DNA from: CAIUVD01 sp044338255
Lineage (GTDB): Bacteria > Planctomycetota > UBA11346
Length of the DNA: 64,000 nucleotides
Assembly: GCA_044338255.1 (NCBI GenBank)
Contig: JBIILZ010000004.1
Coordinates: 4,414 to 68,413 of the forward strand
Direction of reading: 5' to 3'
In this document: piece after piece, positions 16,454 to 28,417 of the stretch
Layout of the letters: each line of letters opens with the position of its first letter
How positions within the stretch are numbered: the first letter of the stretch is position 1
Position numbers and translations under genes: made by a program
Notes under the pieces: generated by a model
What the model saw: only the letters and a program-made list of their open reading frames with translations
Database searches by the model: none
What the model was told of the DNA's origin: nothing

Positions 16454-16645
16454 CCAGATAAACATTCCCACGCCAGAAGCTGGCCGTCGCGACGAACCCA
16501 CCAATTCAAAACTTGCAACGCCCGCAGTGTCCCTAACATCCGCCCTTCACTCTTCCGGTTTTCCGAAAGCGTGGGCCGGGCGGCTCACGCTTTTTTCGTC
16601 CAGTGTACTTTTTTTGACCGCCCCAGAAGGACTCCAGGCCATATC

Positions 16646-17962
16646 ATGATTAACGGCTCCATGCTCCTGCAGCGTATTGACCAGCTCGCCCGTGAACGCG
16701 GCATGGACAAGGACCTGATCCTCGACCAGCTCGAGAAGGCCTTGATCCAGGCGGCGCAAAAGCGCTTCAATGCCGAAGGTGAGTTCACTCTTACCATCGA
16801 TCGCGAATCGGGCGAGATCCGCGCCTTCGAAGACGACAAGCCAGTCAATCTCGAAGAGCTCGGGCGCATCGTCGCCAACGTCGCCAAGCAGGTCCTGGTG
16901 CAGGCGCTCAAGGAAACCGAGCGCGATATGGTCTACGAGGAGCTCGCTCCCCGTGCGCGCACCATCGTCAATGGCACGATCGCCCGCGAAGAGCGTGGCA
17001 TGATCCTCGTGACCATGGGCCGCGCCGAGGCTATTTTGCCCAAAGAAGAGCAGATTCCCGGCGAAATCTACCGCGTCGGGGCCGTCATCCGGGCCTTCGT
17101 GCTGCGCGTCGAGAAGAAGGGCCAGCGCGTGCGCATCGTCCTCACCCGGACCCACGCCGACTTCGTCAAGGAGCTCTTCAAGCAAGAGATCCCCGAGGTC
17201 GCCGACGGCCTGATCGAGATCAAGGGCATCGTGCGCGAGCCCGGCCGCCGCACCAAGATCGCGGTTGCCTCCAGCGACGCGCGCATCGATCCGGTGGGGT
17301 CGTGCGTTGGCGTACGCGGCAGCCGTATCACCAAGGTCACCGATGAGCTCGGTGGCGAAAAGATCGACATCATCCCCTGGGCCGAGGATCCCGCGCAGTT
17401 CATCGAGAACTCGCTCAAGCCGGCGCGCATCCTGCGCATCAGCTACGATCATTTCCGTGACCGCGCCCGGGTCGTGGTCGGTCAGGACCAGCTGCCGTTG
17501 GCCATCGGCAAGGCCGGTCAGAACGTCCGCCTGTCGGCGCGTCTGACGCGCTACAAGATCGACGTGATGTCCGAAGAGAACGCCGCCAAGGCCCGCCAGG
17601 CCGGTTCGGAAGAGCTCCAGAAGCTCATCGACGCCGGCGTCATGGACGACTTCCTGCGCGAAACCTTCATCGACAACCACCTCGACGGACTAGCGGTACT
17701 AGCCGCTCAAGAGCCGGCGCATCTCATTGAGGTGCTTGAAGAAGTGAAGTTGGATCCGGAGCGCGCCGCGAAGCTCATCTCGGCCGCCAATACCCTGCTC
17801 AGCGATGAGCAGCGGGTCCAGCGCGACGAGATCATCGCCCGTCGTCTCGAATCCGAGCGGCGTGCCCAAGAGGAAGAGGCCCGCGCCATGGCCGATGCCG
17901 AGCAGCAGGCCATTTCCGAAGTCCAGGCCCTCACCGGCGAGGCCTTTGGTCGCAACGCTTGA
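16646..17962 (+). CDS. nusA: Transcription termination/antitermination factor NusA
   Basis: 438 residues. The N-terminal RNA polymerase-binding domain (1-130), S1 domain (about 135-200, GTIAREERGMILVTMGRAEAILP) and two KH domains (about 205-345, with GSCVGVRGSRITKV and LPLAIGKAGQNVRLSARL) are in the usual order. A Glu/Ala-rich tail follows. It is the first gene of the nusA-infB-rbfA block; rimP, often upstream, is absent. AGAAGGA lies about 14 bases before ATG 16646, and ATG 16661 (MLLQRID) is an alternative start. The frame remains open far upstream over accD, which is not meaningful. Confidence 0.96.
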   Translation: MINGSMLLQRIDQLARERGMDKDLILDQLEKALIQAAQKRFNAEGEFTLTIDRESGEIRAFEDDKPVNLEELGRIVANVAKQVLVQALKETERDMVYEELAPRARTIVNGTIAREERGMILVTMGRAEAILPKEEQIPGEIYRVGAVIRAFVLRVEKKGQRVRIVLTRTHADFVKELFKQEIPEVADGLIEIKGIVREPGRRTKIAVASSDARIDPVGSCVGVRGSRITKVTDELGGEKIDIIPWAEDPAQFIENSLKPARILRISYDHFRDRARVVVGQDQLPLAIGKAGQNVRLSARLTRYKIDVMSEENAAKARQAGSEELQKLIDAGVMDDFLRETFIDNHLDGLAVLAAQEPAHLIEVLEEVKLDPERAAKLISAANTLLSDEQRVQRDEIIARRLESERRAQEEEARAMADAEQQAISEVQALTGEAFGRNA

Positions 17963-18045
17963 TTCCGGCTCCGCCACGTAACGCTGTTCCCTCCCTTGAC
18001 TCTGGTTTGGCGAATGACGCCCGCCCGCCCTGGAAAAATGCCTGT

Positions 18046-21210
<3,165 letters not shown>

Positions 21211-21224
21211 GCTGACGGCGCATG

Positions 21225-21267
21225 ATGCCTCGGTTCGCGCGTCGCGCGGACCGGGGCATTGATTTTT
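21225..21267 (+). terminator. Rho-independent terminator between infB and rbfA
   Basis: A stem of about 16 pairs (21225-21241 with 21243-21259, two G-U pairs) with a very tight loop is followed by TTGATTTTTT. It lies 15 bases after infB and 27 before rbfA, so rbfA is likely transcribed by read-through or its own promoter. Confidence 0.85.
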
Positions 21268-21293
21268 TACACTTGGAAAATGGAGATTTGCAC

Positions 21294-21719
21294 ATGCCGA
21301 CCAATAGTCGAAAAGCCAAACTCGAATCGGTGCTCTTACAAGAGATTGCGATTTGCGTCCAACAAGAACTGAAAGACCCGCGCATTGGTTTCGTGACCAT
21401 CATCCGCGTCGTCCTCAGTGATGATTTCAGCGAGTGTAAGGCCTATTACACCGTCTTGGGCGAAGAGAAAAAACGGCGCTTGGCCGCGCAAGCCCTGCTC
21501 CACGCCCGTGGTTTCATCCAGGGGCGCTATGCCGACGTGGTCAAGACGCGCATGCTGCCGCGTTTGGAATTCGTCTATGACGATGCCGAGCTCAAGCGCC
21601 AGACGATGCATGATCTGATTCGCAAAGCCCGCGAGACTGACACCGATGGCGGCGCCATGCCGACGCCGGCGACGCTCGAACAACGGCCGCCACTGCCCGA
21701 GCCCAAGCCCGGCGTCTGA
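21294..21719 (+). CDS. rbfA: 30S ribosome-binding factor RbfA
   Basis: 141 residues. The KH-like fold is recognisable from SRKAKLESVLLQEIAICVQQEL and KDPRIGFVTIIRVVLSDDFSECKAYYTVLG to LPRLEFVYDDAELKR. It assists maturation of 16S rRNA 5' end. A GGAG site lies about eight bases before ATG 21294; the longer frame upstream passes through the terminator hairpin and is rejected. A Pro-rich tail of about 20 residues is extra to the family core. Confidence 0.93.
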   Translation: MPTNSRKAKLESVLLQEIAICVQQELKDPRIGFVTIIRVVLSDDFSECKAYYTVLGEEKKRRLAAQALLHARGFIQGRYADVVKTRMLPRLEFVYDDAELKRQTMHDLIRKARETDTDGGAMPTPATLEQRPPLPEPKPGV

Positions 21720-21732
21720 GGCTCGCTGCTTC

Positions 21733-22716
21733 ATGCACACGGTGATCGTGGGGACGGGTACCTGGGGTACGGCGGCGGCATTCCTGCTCGCTGCCAATCA
21801 GCAGCCGGTGACATTGCTGGGCCGCTCTGCCGACAAGGTCGCGGCCCTGCGCGATAGCCGACGTCACCCGCAACTAGGCGATGTCGCGCTACCCGCAGAA
21901 ATCGGACTCACTGCCGATCCGCAGATCCTCAGCCAGGCCGATCTGGTGCTGTGGGCGGTACCGACGCAGCATTCGCGGGCCTGGGCGCAACAGCTGGTAC
22001 CGTATCTGCCACCGCTGGTGCCGCTGGTGTCCTTGGCCAAGGGTTTTGAAGTAGGCACCCTGCAGACGCCCTGTGAGCTGCTGGTTGCGATCTTCGGGCC
22101 GCGTCCGTGCGCGGTGCTGTCGGGCCCCAGCCACGCCGTGGAGATCGTCGCCGGCAAGCCGGTGTGCCTGGTTGCCGCCGGCCCCGAGGCAGTGACCTCC
22201 GTCCTGCGTGAGCGCCTGCACGGGCCACGATGCCGCATCTACACCAGCAACGATCGCATCGGGGTCGAAATCGGCGGCGCCTTGAAAAATGTCGTGGCGA
22301 TTGCCGCCGGCATCTGCGATGGACTCGAGGTTGGCGACAATTTGAAGGCTGCCCTTATTACCCGTGGCTTGGCTGAGATGCGTCGGCTCGGCCGGGCGCT
22401 CGGGGCCCAAGATGCCACTTTTTCCGGGATGGCGGGTATTGGCGACCTTTTAACCACGTGCTATGCTCCGCACGGACGCAATCGCGCTCTGGGCAAGGTT
22501 ATTGCAAGTGGCGTGAACCCCCTCATGTTCCTGCGTCAGCAGCAAACCGTGGCCGAGGGTGCAGCGACCAGCCGTGCGGCAGTCGAACTCGCTCAACGTT
22601 ACGGAGTTGATCTGCCGATCGCTGCGCAAGTCTGTGCCATCATCTGGCAGCAGACTCCTGTCCGTACGGCGATGGACGCCCTTTTTGCCCGTTCCCCCAA
22701 GGAAGAAGACGCATGA
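21733..22716 (+). CDS. gpsA: Glycerol-3-phosphate dehydrogenase (NAD(P)+)
   Basis: 327 residues. The Rossmann motif GTGTWGTAAA sits at residues 7-16. VLSGPSHAVEI, GGALKNVVAIAAGICDGL (catalytic Lys) and the C-terminal block TFSGMAGIGDLLTTCYAPHGRNR are diagnostic. It makes sn-glycerol 3-phosphate for phospholipid synthesis. It follows rbfA by 13 bases and overlaps the next gene by ATGA. Confidence 0.96.
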   Translation: MHTVIVGTGTWGTAAAFLLAANQQPVTLLGRSADKVAALRDSRRHPQLGDVALPAEIGLTADPQILSQADLVLWAVPTQHSRAWAQQLVPYLPPLVPLVSLAKGFEVGTLQTPCELLVAIFGPRPCAVLSGPSHAVEIVAGKPVCLVAAGPEAVTSVLRERLHGPRCRIYTSNDRIGVEIGGALKNVVAIAAGICDGLEVGDNLKAALITRGLAEMRRLGRALGAQDATFSGMAGIGDLLTTCYAPHGRNRALGKVIASGVNPLMFLRQQQTVAEGAATSRAAVELAQRYGVDLPIAAQVCAIIWQQTPVRTAMDALFARSPKEEDA

Positions 22717-23603
22717 CTCGTCTCGCATCCCTGACTGCCTTCATGGCCGTCCTCGCCAGTACCACCCTCAGCGCCCTGGAGATCGAGCCGCAAAGCGGCG
22801 GTCTGGTCTTCGGCAACGACACGGCCAAGGATTATTCCTTGAATTGGCATGGCGGCCTCGCCAACAAACAGATGGATCAAGGCTGGGCGCGTAGCCAAGA
22901 CGCCGTCTTCCAGACCGGCGGCACGGTTCGTTATTGGGGCCTCGGCGCCACCATCGACGTCGCCCTCGCCCTCGGCCAGGATCGCAGCGCGACCTACGTC
23001 GCCAACACCGATCCCAACCAGTATGCCTCGCGTCCGATCCAGTTCGGCGAGACCATCCAGTTGAATGCCAAGTTCGACTACTTGATGCAGATCGACGGCG
23101 TCTACGGCGAAGGCGTGCCCTTTCTGCAGCTCGATCCGCATCTCGAATTCGTCACCTACCCCAATCAGCCACCGAACACCGTCAAGGATGATCAGGTCTG
23201 GCTGGGCACCGATTTGTGGTTGTCGGCTCCGTTTGAAGAGCTCGCCGGCGTCGATTTCGGTGGCAGCATCGACTACAACATCTCCGACCCAGCCCTGCGT
23301 TCGTCGATCGGCTTCCGCGAGCTGAAGCAGTACGCCCCATACGAATTGCTGATGTGGCAGTACGTCAACCTCGGCAACCGTTCCTACCACGGTTACTTCA
23401 CCAATACCGAGCACACCGGCCTGACCACCAGCCAGATCGGCGCCAAGATCCGTTCGCCGATGGCCTGGAACGAATGGTGGGCCTATGCCGCCGTCGATTG
23501 GTCGTACTGGCTGCAGTCCGAGGACCGCGACTACCGCAAGGCGCTCGGTCAGGATGCCGGCGAACTGGCCTTCACCGTCGGTATCGAGTGGCGCGCCCCA
23601 TAA
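22713..23603 (+). CDS. Secreted, probable outer-membrane beta-barrel protein
   Basis: 296 residues. The start (MTRLASLTAFMAVLASTTLSALE) is a signal peptide with cleavage likely near residue 21. The mature part alternates aromatic and polar residues in short strands (for example VRYWGLGATIDVALALG and the final LAFTVGIEWRAP), with an aromatic-containing C-terminus that suits an outer-membrane barrel. No named family is recognised. It overlaps gpsA by ATGA and has its own terminator. Confidence 0.7.
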   Translation: MTRLASLTAFMAVLASTTLSALEIEPQSGGLVFGNDTAKDYSLNWHGGLANKQMDQGWARSQDAVFQTGGTVRYWGLGATIDVALALGQDRSATYVANTDPNQYASRPIQFGETIQLNAKFDYLMQIDGVYGEGVPFLQLDPHLEFVTYPNQPPNTVKDDQVWLGTDLWLSAPFEELAGVDFGGSIDYNISDPALRSSIGFRELKQYAPYELLMWQYVNLGNRSYHGYFTNTEHTGLTTSQIGAKIRSPMAWNEWWAYAAVDWSYWLQSEDRDYRKALGQDAGELAFTVGIEWRAP

Positions 23604-23630
23604 GCCGCTGTTGATTTCTCGGCTGATCAC

Positions 23631-23669
23631 AACCGCGTCTCGGCAGCTGCCGGGGCGCGGTTTTTTTTT
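23631..23669 (+). terminator. Rho-independent terminator after the secreted protein gene
   Basis: The outer stem AACCGCG/CGCGGTT (23631-23637 with 23655-23662) encloses a CGGCAG/CTGCCG inner stem and is followed by nine Ts ending at 23669. Confidence 0.88.
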
Positions 23670-23735
23670 CGTGCTTATGCCGTCGCCGGGATTGTCGTTT
23701 TCAGGACTGCCTTTGCTGCGAGACTGGCCACCTCT

Positions 23736-25136
23736 ATGGGTGCGATTCTGGTCGTCGATGATGAGCCTGGCCTTCGCCAGATGTTGGAAGTCGTGCTCCG
23801 CCGCGATGGCCACACGGTTCACGGATGTGGCGATGGCGCGAGCGCGCTCGCCTGCCTGGCCAAGCATCCCGAGATCGAACTGGTCTTGTCGGATCTGCGC
23901 ATGGCGCCCGTGGATGGGTTGACCTTGCTGGGCGAGATCCGCAAACGCCATCCTGATACCTTCGTGGTGATCATGACCGCTTTCGCGGAATGGAACACGG
24001 CGGTGCAGGCGATGCGTCTGGGGGCCTATAATTTTCTGCGCAAGCCGTTCGACAATCAGGTCGCCAAGACGCTCGTGGGGCGGGCCCTGGCGGCTCGCGA
24101 GCACCGCATGGCCTCGAAGGCCGCCGGTGAGCAGGCCCCACCAGTGCATCTGATCGGTTCCAGCGCCGTGATCCAGGCGGTGCAGACCTTGATCGAGCAG
24201 GTCTCGACGACTGATTCGACGGTGCTGGTCAGTGGCGAAAGCGGTACCGGCAAGGAACTCGTCGCGCGCGCTATCCATTACGCATCGTTGCGCTCGGACG
24301 GACCTCTGGTGCGGGTGAACTCCGGGGCGCTGACGCCGTCGCTGCTTGAGAGTGAATTGTTCGGGCACGTCAAAGGCGCCTTCACCGGCGCCATCGAAGA
24401 CCGTCAGGGGCTCTTCAGTCTCGCCGATGGCGGGACCTTGTTCCTCGATGAGGTCGGCGAGCTCGCCACCGAGACCCAGGTCAAATTACTGCGCGTCCTC
24501 GAAAACGGCGAATACCTGCCGGTAGGCGGACGCGAGGTCCTGACCTGCAATGTGCGCGTGGTGGCGGCGACCAACCGCGACCTCGAACAGATGGTGCAGG
24601 CGGGAACCTTCCGCGAGGATCTCTATTTCCGCCTGGCGGTGATCCCCGTGCATCTGCCGCCGTTGCGCGACCGTATCGATGATATCGCGCTCATCGCCGG
24701 ACATCTGCTGGCTCGGCATGCGGTGAAGCTGCGCCGCGGCATCACCGGTTTCCAGGCCGATGCCCTTGAAGCCATGCAGCGCTATCCGTGGCCGGGCAAT
24801 GTCCGTGAACTCGATAACCGTATCCAGCGCGGGGTGGCCTTGACCACCGCCGGAGACATTCCCGCCCAGGCTCTGTTCGGTGAAATCCAGCACCCGCGTC
24901 CGCTACTGTCCGGAGTTGCGGCGGCGCCGACACCGACGGCCTCGGCAGGCGCCTTACGGCAGAAGGTCGGGGCCCGCCAGCCGATCGATCTCGAAGCCGA
25001 ATTGCAGCGCTATGAACGGATCCTGGTCGAAGACGCCTTGAACGTGACCAAGGACAATCTCACCGAGGCAGCGACCCTGCTCGGCATCTCCTTCCGGCAG
25101 ATCCGCTACAAGGTCCGCCAGCTGGGATTGAGATAG
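23736..25136 (+). CDS. NtrC-family sigma-54-dependent response regulator
   Basis: 466 residues. The receiver domain has the acidic pair DDE at 8-10, phosphoacceptor Asp53 in LSDLRM and Lys in RKPF. The AAA+ domain has Walker A GESGTGKE (about 166-173), the sigma-54 contact loop GAFTGA (about 215), Walker B GGTLFLDEVGEL and the arginine-finger region. A C-terminal Fis-type helix-turn-helix (TEAATLLGISFRQIRYKVRQLG) binds DNA. The cognate kinase is not adjacent, so the signal is unknown. A heptamer-repeat tract begins right after the stop. Confidence 0.95.
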   Translation: MGAILVVDDEPGLRQMLEVVLRRDGHTVHGCGDGASALACLAKHPEIELVLSDLRMAPVDGLTLLGEIRKRHPDTFVVIMTAFAEWNTAVQAMRLGAYNFLRKPFDNQVAKTLVGRALAAREHRMASKAAGEQAPPVHLIGSSAVIQAVQTLIEQVSTTDSTVLVSGESGTGKELVARAIHYASLRSDGPLVRVNSGALTPSLLESELFGHVKGAFTGAIEDRQGLFSLADGGTLFLDEVGELATETQVKLLRVLENGEYLPVGGREVLTCNVRVVAATNRDLEQMVQAGTFREDLYFRLAVIPVHLPPLRDRIDDIALIAGHLLARHAVKLRRGITGFQADALEAMQRYPWPGNVRELDNRIQRGVALTTAGDIPAQALFGEIQHPRPLLSGVAAAPTPTASAGALRQKVGARQPIDLEAELQRYERILVEDALNVTKDNLTEAATLLGISFRQIRYKVRQLGLR

Positions 25137-25145
25137 GAGCCAGTC

Positions 25146-25395
25146 ACTGGTCGCTGGTCGTGGTCCCTGGCCCCTGGTCTCTGGTCTCTGGTCCCTGGTC
25201 TCTGGTCTCTGGTCCCTGGTCTCTGGTCTCTGGTCTCTGGTCTCTGGCCTCTGGTCTCTGGTCCCTGGCCTCTGGTCCCTGGTCCCTGGCCCCTGGCCCC
25301 TGGCCTCTGGCCTCTGGTCTCTGGCCCCTGGTCCCTGGTCCCTGGCCTCTGGCCCCTGGTCTCTAATCCCTGACCTCTGGTCGCCAGTCCCTGGA
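25146..25395. repeat. Degenerate 7-bp tandem repeat tract A (CTGGTCY)
   Basis: About 35 imperfect copies of CTGGTCT/CTGGTCC/CTGGCCC fill the gap between the convergent regulator and lipoprotein genes. The period of 7 against 3 makes all frames open and yields artefactual Trp/Ser/Leu/Val/Pro/Gly peptides. Confidence 0.95.
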
Positions 25396-25403
25396 GTACC
25401 GTT

Positions 25404-25967
25404 TCAGCGTTTCGTCGGCGGGCACCAGCCCTCGTCGTCACGCATGCCAGCGACGAGACCATGGTTATTGCGGTTGATGCCTTCGCCGGGAACCGGTAGG
25501 GGCCGCTGATCGTAGCCACTGATCGGCTCATGGGCGCGGGTATCGCGCGCCCCGAGGACGCGTTCGTCATGCCAGGCACCGGTCGGCGCCAGGCGCTCCG
25601 GCGGCAGCGGCACGCCGCCACGTTCTTCATGGATGCCGACCAGGGGCAGGCCATCGACCTGGCTGCGTCCCTGGATGGCCGTGCCATTGCCGGTGGCCAC
25701 GCGATCCGCCTTCCATTCCGGGCCGGGCTTGGCGCAGTCGATGCGCGCGCGGTGGTCATCATCGGCGCCGACTTCAGAGGCCAAGGCTGGCGGCTTCGAC
25801 GGCAGGTCGTAGACCTGGGTATCTTCGCTCCAGAACAGGCGTTGGCTCGAACTGTAGGTTTCTTCGCTCGACGTCGGCAGGTAGCGCGTCTGGAAATACG
25901 CGTTGTTTGCGCAACCGCCAAGAACGAAGGAGGTCATAACGGCGAAGGTAAGGACAGCGGCTCGCAT
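25404..25967 (-). CDS. Hypothetical lipoprotein
   Basis: 187 residues. The start MRAAVLTFAVMTSFVLGGC is a lipoprotein signal with lipobox LGGC, lipid-modified at Cys19. The mature protein is polar, with no recognised domain. ATG 25967 is chosen because it places the hydrophobic segment right after a basic start; the frame is open further upstream. It converges with the sigma-54 regulator gene across the repeat tract. Confidence 0.7.
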   Translation of the reverse strand: MRAAVLTFAVMTSFVLGGCANNAYFQTRYLPTSSEETYSSSQRLFWSEDTQVYDLPSKPPALASEVGADDDHRARIDCAKPGPEWKADRVATGNGTAIQGRSQVDGLPLVGIHEERGGVPLPPERLAPTGAWHDERVLGARDTRAHEPISGYDQRPLPVPGEGINRNNHGLVAGMRDDEGWCPPTKR

Positions 25968-26079
25968 GGCGGAATGAAAAGCCCTGACCTGCGTCCAGGC
26001 AACCAGAATCAGCCCGAGGTCGAGCCTGCGTTGCACCCACGTGGGCGAGGTTGCGTTTTTTTTGTGCGAGCAGCCCTCT

Positions 26080-26123
26080 CCCAGCTTCCTCCCAGCTTCC
26101 TCCCAGCTTCCTCGCAGCTTCCT
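26080..26123. repeat. Four tandem 11-bp repeats upstream of the ABC operon
   Basis: Unit CCCAGCTTCCT, four copies, the last with one change. It lies 41 bases before the ABC ATPase start, within the divergent promoter region. Confidence 0.92.
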
Positions 26124-26164
26124 CGGGCTTTCCGCGCCAGCGGCGGGGAGTAGCGTGACCGCCC

Positions 26165-27079
26165 ATGCAGGCCGACTTACAGCGCACGACCGATCTCGTT
26201 TTGAAAACCGTCGGTTTGACCAAGACCTACACCGACTTCTGGGGGCGGCCGCGGGTCACCGCCTTAACCGATCTGACCCTCGAGGTACGTCCCGGTGAGG
26301 TCTTTGGGCTCCTCGGTCCCAACGGCAGTGGTAAGACCACCACCATTAAGCTCCTGCTCGGCCTGTTGCGCCCGACCCGCGGCGATGCCTTTGTCTTCGG
26401 CCGCGATCCGGGGGATCGGGCGGCGAAGCAGTTGATAGGCTACCTGCCAGAAGAGACCTACCTCTATAAATTTCTCACCGCCGAAGAGACGCTAGCTTTC
26501 TTCGGACGTCTCTTCGACCTGCCGTCGGCGGTGATCCGCGCCCGCAGCGAGGAGCTGATCAGCCTCGTGGGCCTCGATCATGCGCGGAAGCGCCGCCTCG
26601 GCGAATATTCCAAGGGCATGGCCCGCCGCCTCGGGTTGGCCCAGGCGTTGATCAACGACCCGCAGCTGGTGGTTCTCGATGAGCCGACCTCTGGCCTCGA
26701 TCCCATCGGCGCTGCCGAGGTCAAGGATCTCATCGTGCGTCTGAAGCAGGCCGGCAAGACCGTGCTGCTCTGCAGCCACCTGCTGGCGGACGTCGAAGAT
26801 GTCTGCGATCGCATCGCCATCCTCCATCAGGGCGTGCTACGCGAAATGGGTACCGTCGAGGAACTGCTGCGCGCCGATGATCGGCAACTGGTCGAGCTGC
26901 GCGCGCCGACGCCGGAGATCCTGCGTGCGGTCTCTGCCGCCGCCGGCGAGCATTTGATCTCGGTGGCTCCGCCACGCGAACGCCTCGAAGCGCATTTCCG
27001 CCGCATCATCGCCGACGCCCGCAAGGCCGATGCCGGGACTGCCCCCGCCAACCGTCTGCAGTCGGGTCGCGACGCATGA
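26165..27079 (+). CDS. ABC transporter ATP-binding protein
   Basis: 304 residues. Walker A GPNGSGKTT, Q-loop region LPEE, signature YSKGMARRLGLAQAL (a variant of LSGGQ) and Walker B LVVLDEPTSGLDP, then a switch His in CSHLLADVE. The roughly 70-residue C-terminal extension is typical of ABC-2 type exporters of the CcmA/NatA kind. It overlaps the permease gene by ATGA. Substrate unknown. Confidence 0.93.
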   Translation: MQADLQRTTDLVLKTVGLTKTYTDFWGRPRVTALTDLTLEVRPGEVFGLLGPNGSGKTTTIKLLLGLLRPTRGDAFVFGRDPGDRAAKQLIGYLPEETYLYKFLTAEETLAFFGRLFDLPSAVIRARSEELISLVGLDHARKRRLGEYSKGMARRLGLAQALINDPQLVVLDEPTSGLDPIGAAEVKDLIVRLKQAGKTVLLCSHLLADVEDVCDRIAILHQGVLREMGTVEELLRADDRQLVELRAPTPEILRAVSAAAGEHLISVAPPRERLEAHFRRIIADARKADAGTAPANRLQSGRDA

Positions 27080-28416
27080 CGCCGTTCTCGAGTTGGTTGG
27101 CGATCGTCGGCCTGTCGTTGCGCGAAGCCCTGCGGCAGCGTCTGTGGCTGTTGTTCGCGGTCGCGGCGGCGGCGGTTATGATCGTCGGCCTCAGTCTGCA
27201 GGCGGTGGACAGCGCCAACAAATTAAAATTGGCGGTGGTCGCGATCACCGCCGCGATCAGCTTCGTGGTCGTGCTCCTGGCGGTGCTGGTCGGTTCTGGG
27301 CAGGTCCGTCGCGACCTCGATGCCCGCGTCGCCTTCCTGCTCTTCGCCAAGCCCATGCCGCGCCTGTCGTACCTCCTCGGGCGCTGGAGCGGGGTGCAGC
27401 TTATTTTGCTCACCGGCATCGTCGGCCTGTCGCTGGTCGGCACCGGCATGATCTGGGTGACCTTCAAGCAGGTGCCGGCGATCTATGCGGTGACCGCGCC
27501 CAGTGAATGGGTCGAGCTCAGCGCCCTCGGCGAAACCCTGCCGATCAGTGACGGCAGCAATCGCAAGATGCTCTCCGGCCAGCCCGGCAATGGCGTGCGT
27601 TGGACGCTTCGCGGCCTGCCCACGGATGACGAGGCCTACGCCAACGGCGGGCTCGATCTCTTACTGCGCTGCCAGGTGCGCAGCGTCGATTACGGACTCA
27701 ACATCGAAGAGTGCCTAGTACAGCTCTCGGCGACGCCGGGTCCGAGTCCGACGCCCGCGTCCGCCCCGGCCGTTCCGCGTCTGTTGCAGCTGGCGGCGGA
27801 TTCGCCCTATGGCCAGGGCACCGAAGAGGGGCTGGCCGGCGAAGGGCAGGTCGTCGTCCGCCATCGCGAGCAGATGCGCAACGATTACACCGCCGACTAC
27901 GTACGCATGAAGCTGGTCCGCGACAGCGTCAGCGCCGACGGTACCTCGGTGGTGCAGATCACGCGCCTCGATTCGCGGGCCCAACTCATCGTCACCCGCA
28001 CCGACTCGCTCAAGGTCACCCGTCCAGGCGGCAGCCTGGCCGCGAACCTCATGCGCGGCGGTCTGGTGCTGCTTGCCTCGGCGGCGATGCTCACGGCGTG
28101 GACCCTGTTCATCGGCACGCTCTCGAACCTCGGCGTCACGCTCCTTGCCGGTCTGACGATGTTCTTCGCCGGCAGCGCGCTGTGGACGATCCAGGATACC
28201 CTGGTCTACGAAAAGCTGTCGCTGCCGGCGCAACGAGTCCTGCAGTTGGCGCAGTTCCTGCTGCCCGACTTCGAGCGCTTCCAGGTTGCCGCCAATCTCG
28301 CTGCCGGGCAGGCGATCAGCTGGAACGCGGTGCTCCACGCCTGGTTGTATTTCGGGGTCTATACCGGGGTCTTTCTGGGCATGGGATGGGTCGCCCTCGT
28401 GCGCAAGGAACTGTGA
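27076..28416 (+). CDS. ABC-2 type transporter permease
   Basis: 446 residues. Membrane spans are clear near the N-terminus (LWLLFAVAAAAVMIVGLSL; AAISFVVVLLAVLVG; LILLTGIVGLSLVGTGMIWV) and C-terminus (LVLLASAAMLTAWTLFIGTL; VTLLAGLTMFFAGSALW; YFGVYTGVFLGMGWVAL). A large soluble domain of about 170 residues (160-320) lies between them, presumably outside the membrane. It pairs with the preceding ATPase and overlaps it by ATGA. Confidence 0.85.
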   Translation: MTPFSSWLAIVGLSLREALRQRLWLLFAVAAAAVMIVGLSLQAVDSANKLKLAVVAITAAISFVVVLLAVLVGSGQVRRDLDARVAFLLFAKPMPRLSYLLGRWSGVQLILLTGIVGLSLVGTGMIWVTFKQVPAIYAVTAPSEWVELSALGETLPISDGSNRKMLSGQPGNGVRWTLRGLPTDDEAYANGGLDLLLRCQVRSVDYGLNIEECLVQLSATPGPSPTPASAPAVPRLLQLAADSPYGQGTEEGLAGEGQVVVRHREQMRNDYTADYVRMKLVRDSVSADGTSVVQITRLDSRAQLIVTRTDSLKVTRPGGSLAANLMRGGLVLLASAAMLTAWTLFIGTLSNLGVTLLAGLTMFFAGSALWTIQDTLVYEKLSLPAQRVLQLAQFLLPDFERFQVAANLAAGQAISWNAVLHAWLYFGVYTGVFLGMGWVALVRKEL

Positions 28417-28417
28417 G

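Noticed and set aside
16361..16504. Extension of accD with five NSHW units
   Set aside because: The residues come from the 12-bp minisatellite; AccD homology begins at MVLDRL.
16547..17680. A 377-codon minus-strand frame inside nusA
   Set aside because: Antisense to the conserved S1 and KH domains; no motif of its own.
25106..25395. Peptides rich in Trp, Ser, Val, Pro and Gly, or Arg, Asp, Gln and Pro, from heptamer tracts
   Set aside because: A 7-bp unit leaves all frames open, so these are repeat translations and not proteins.
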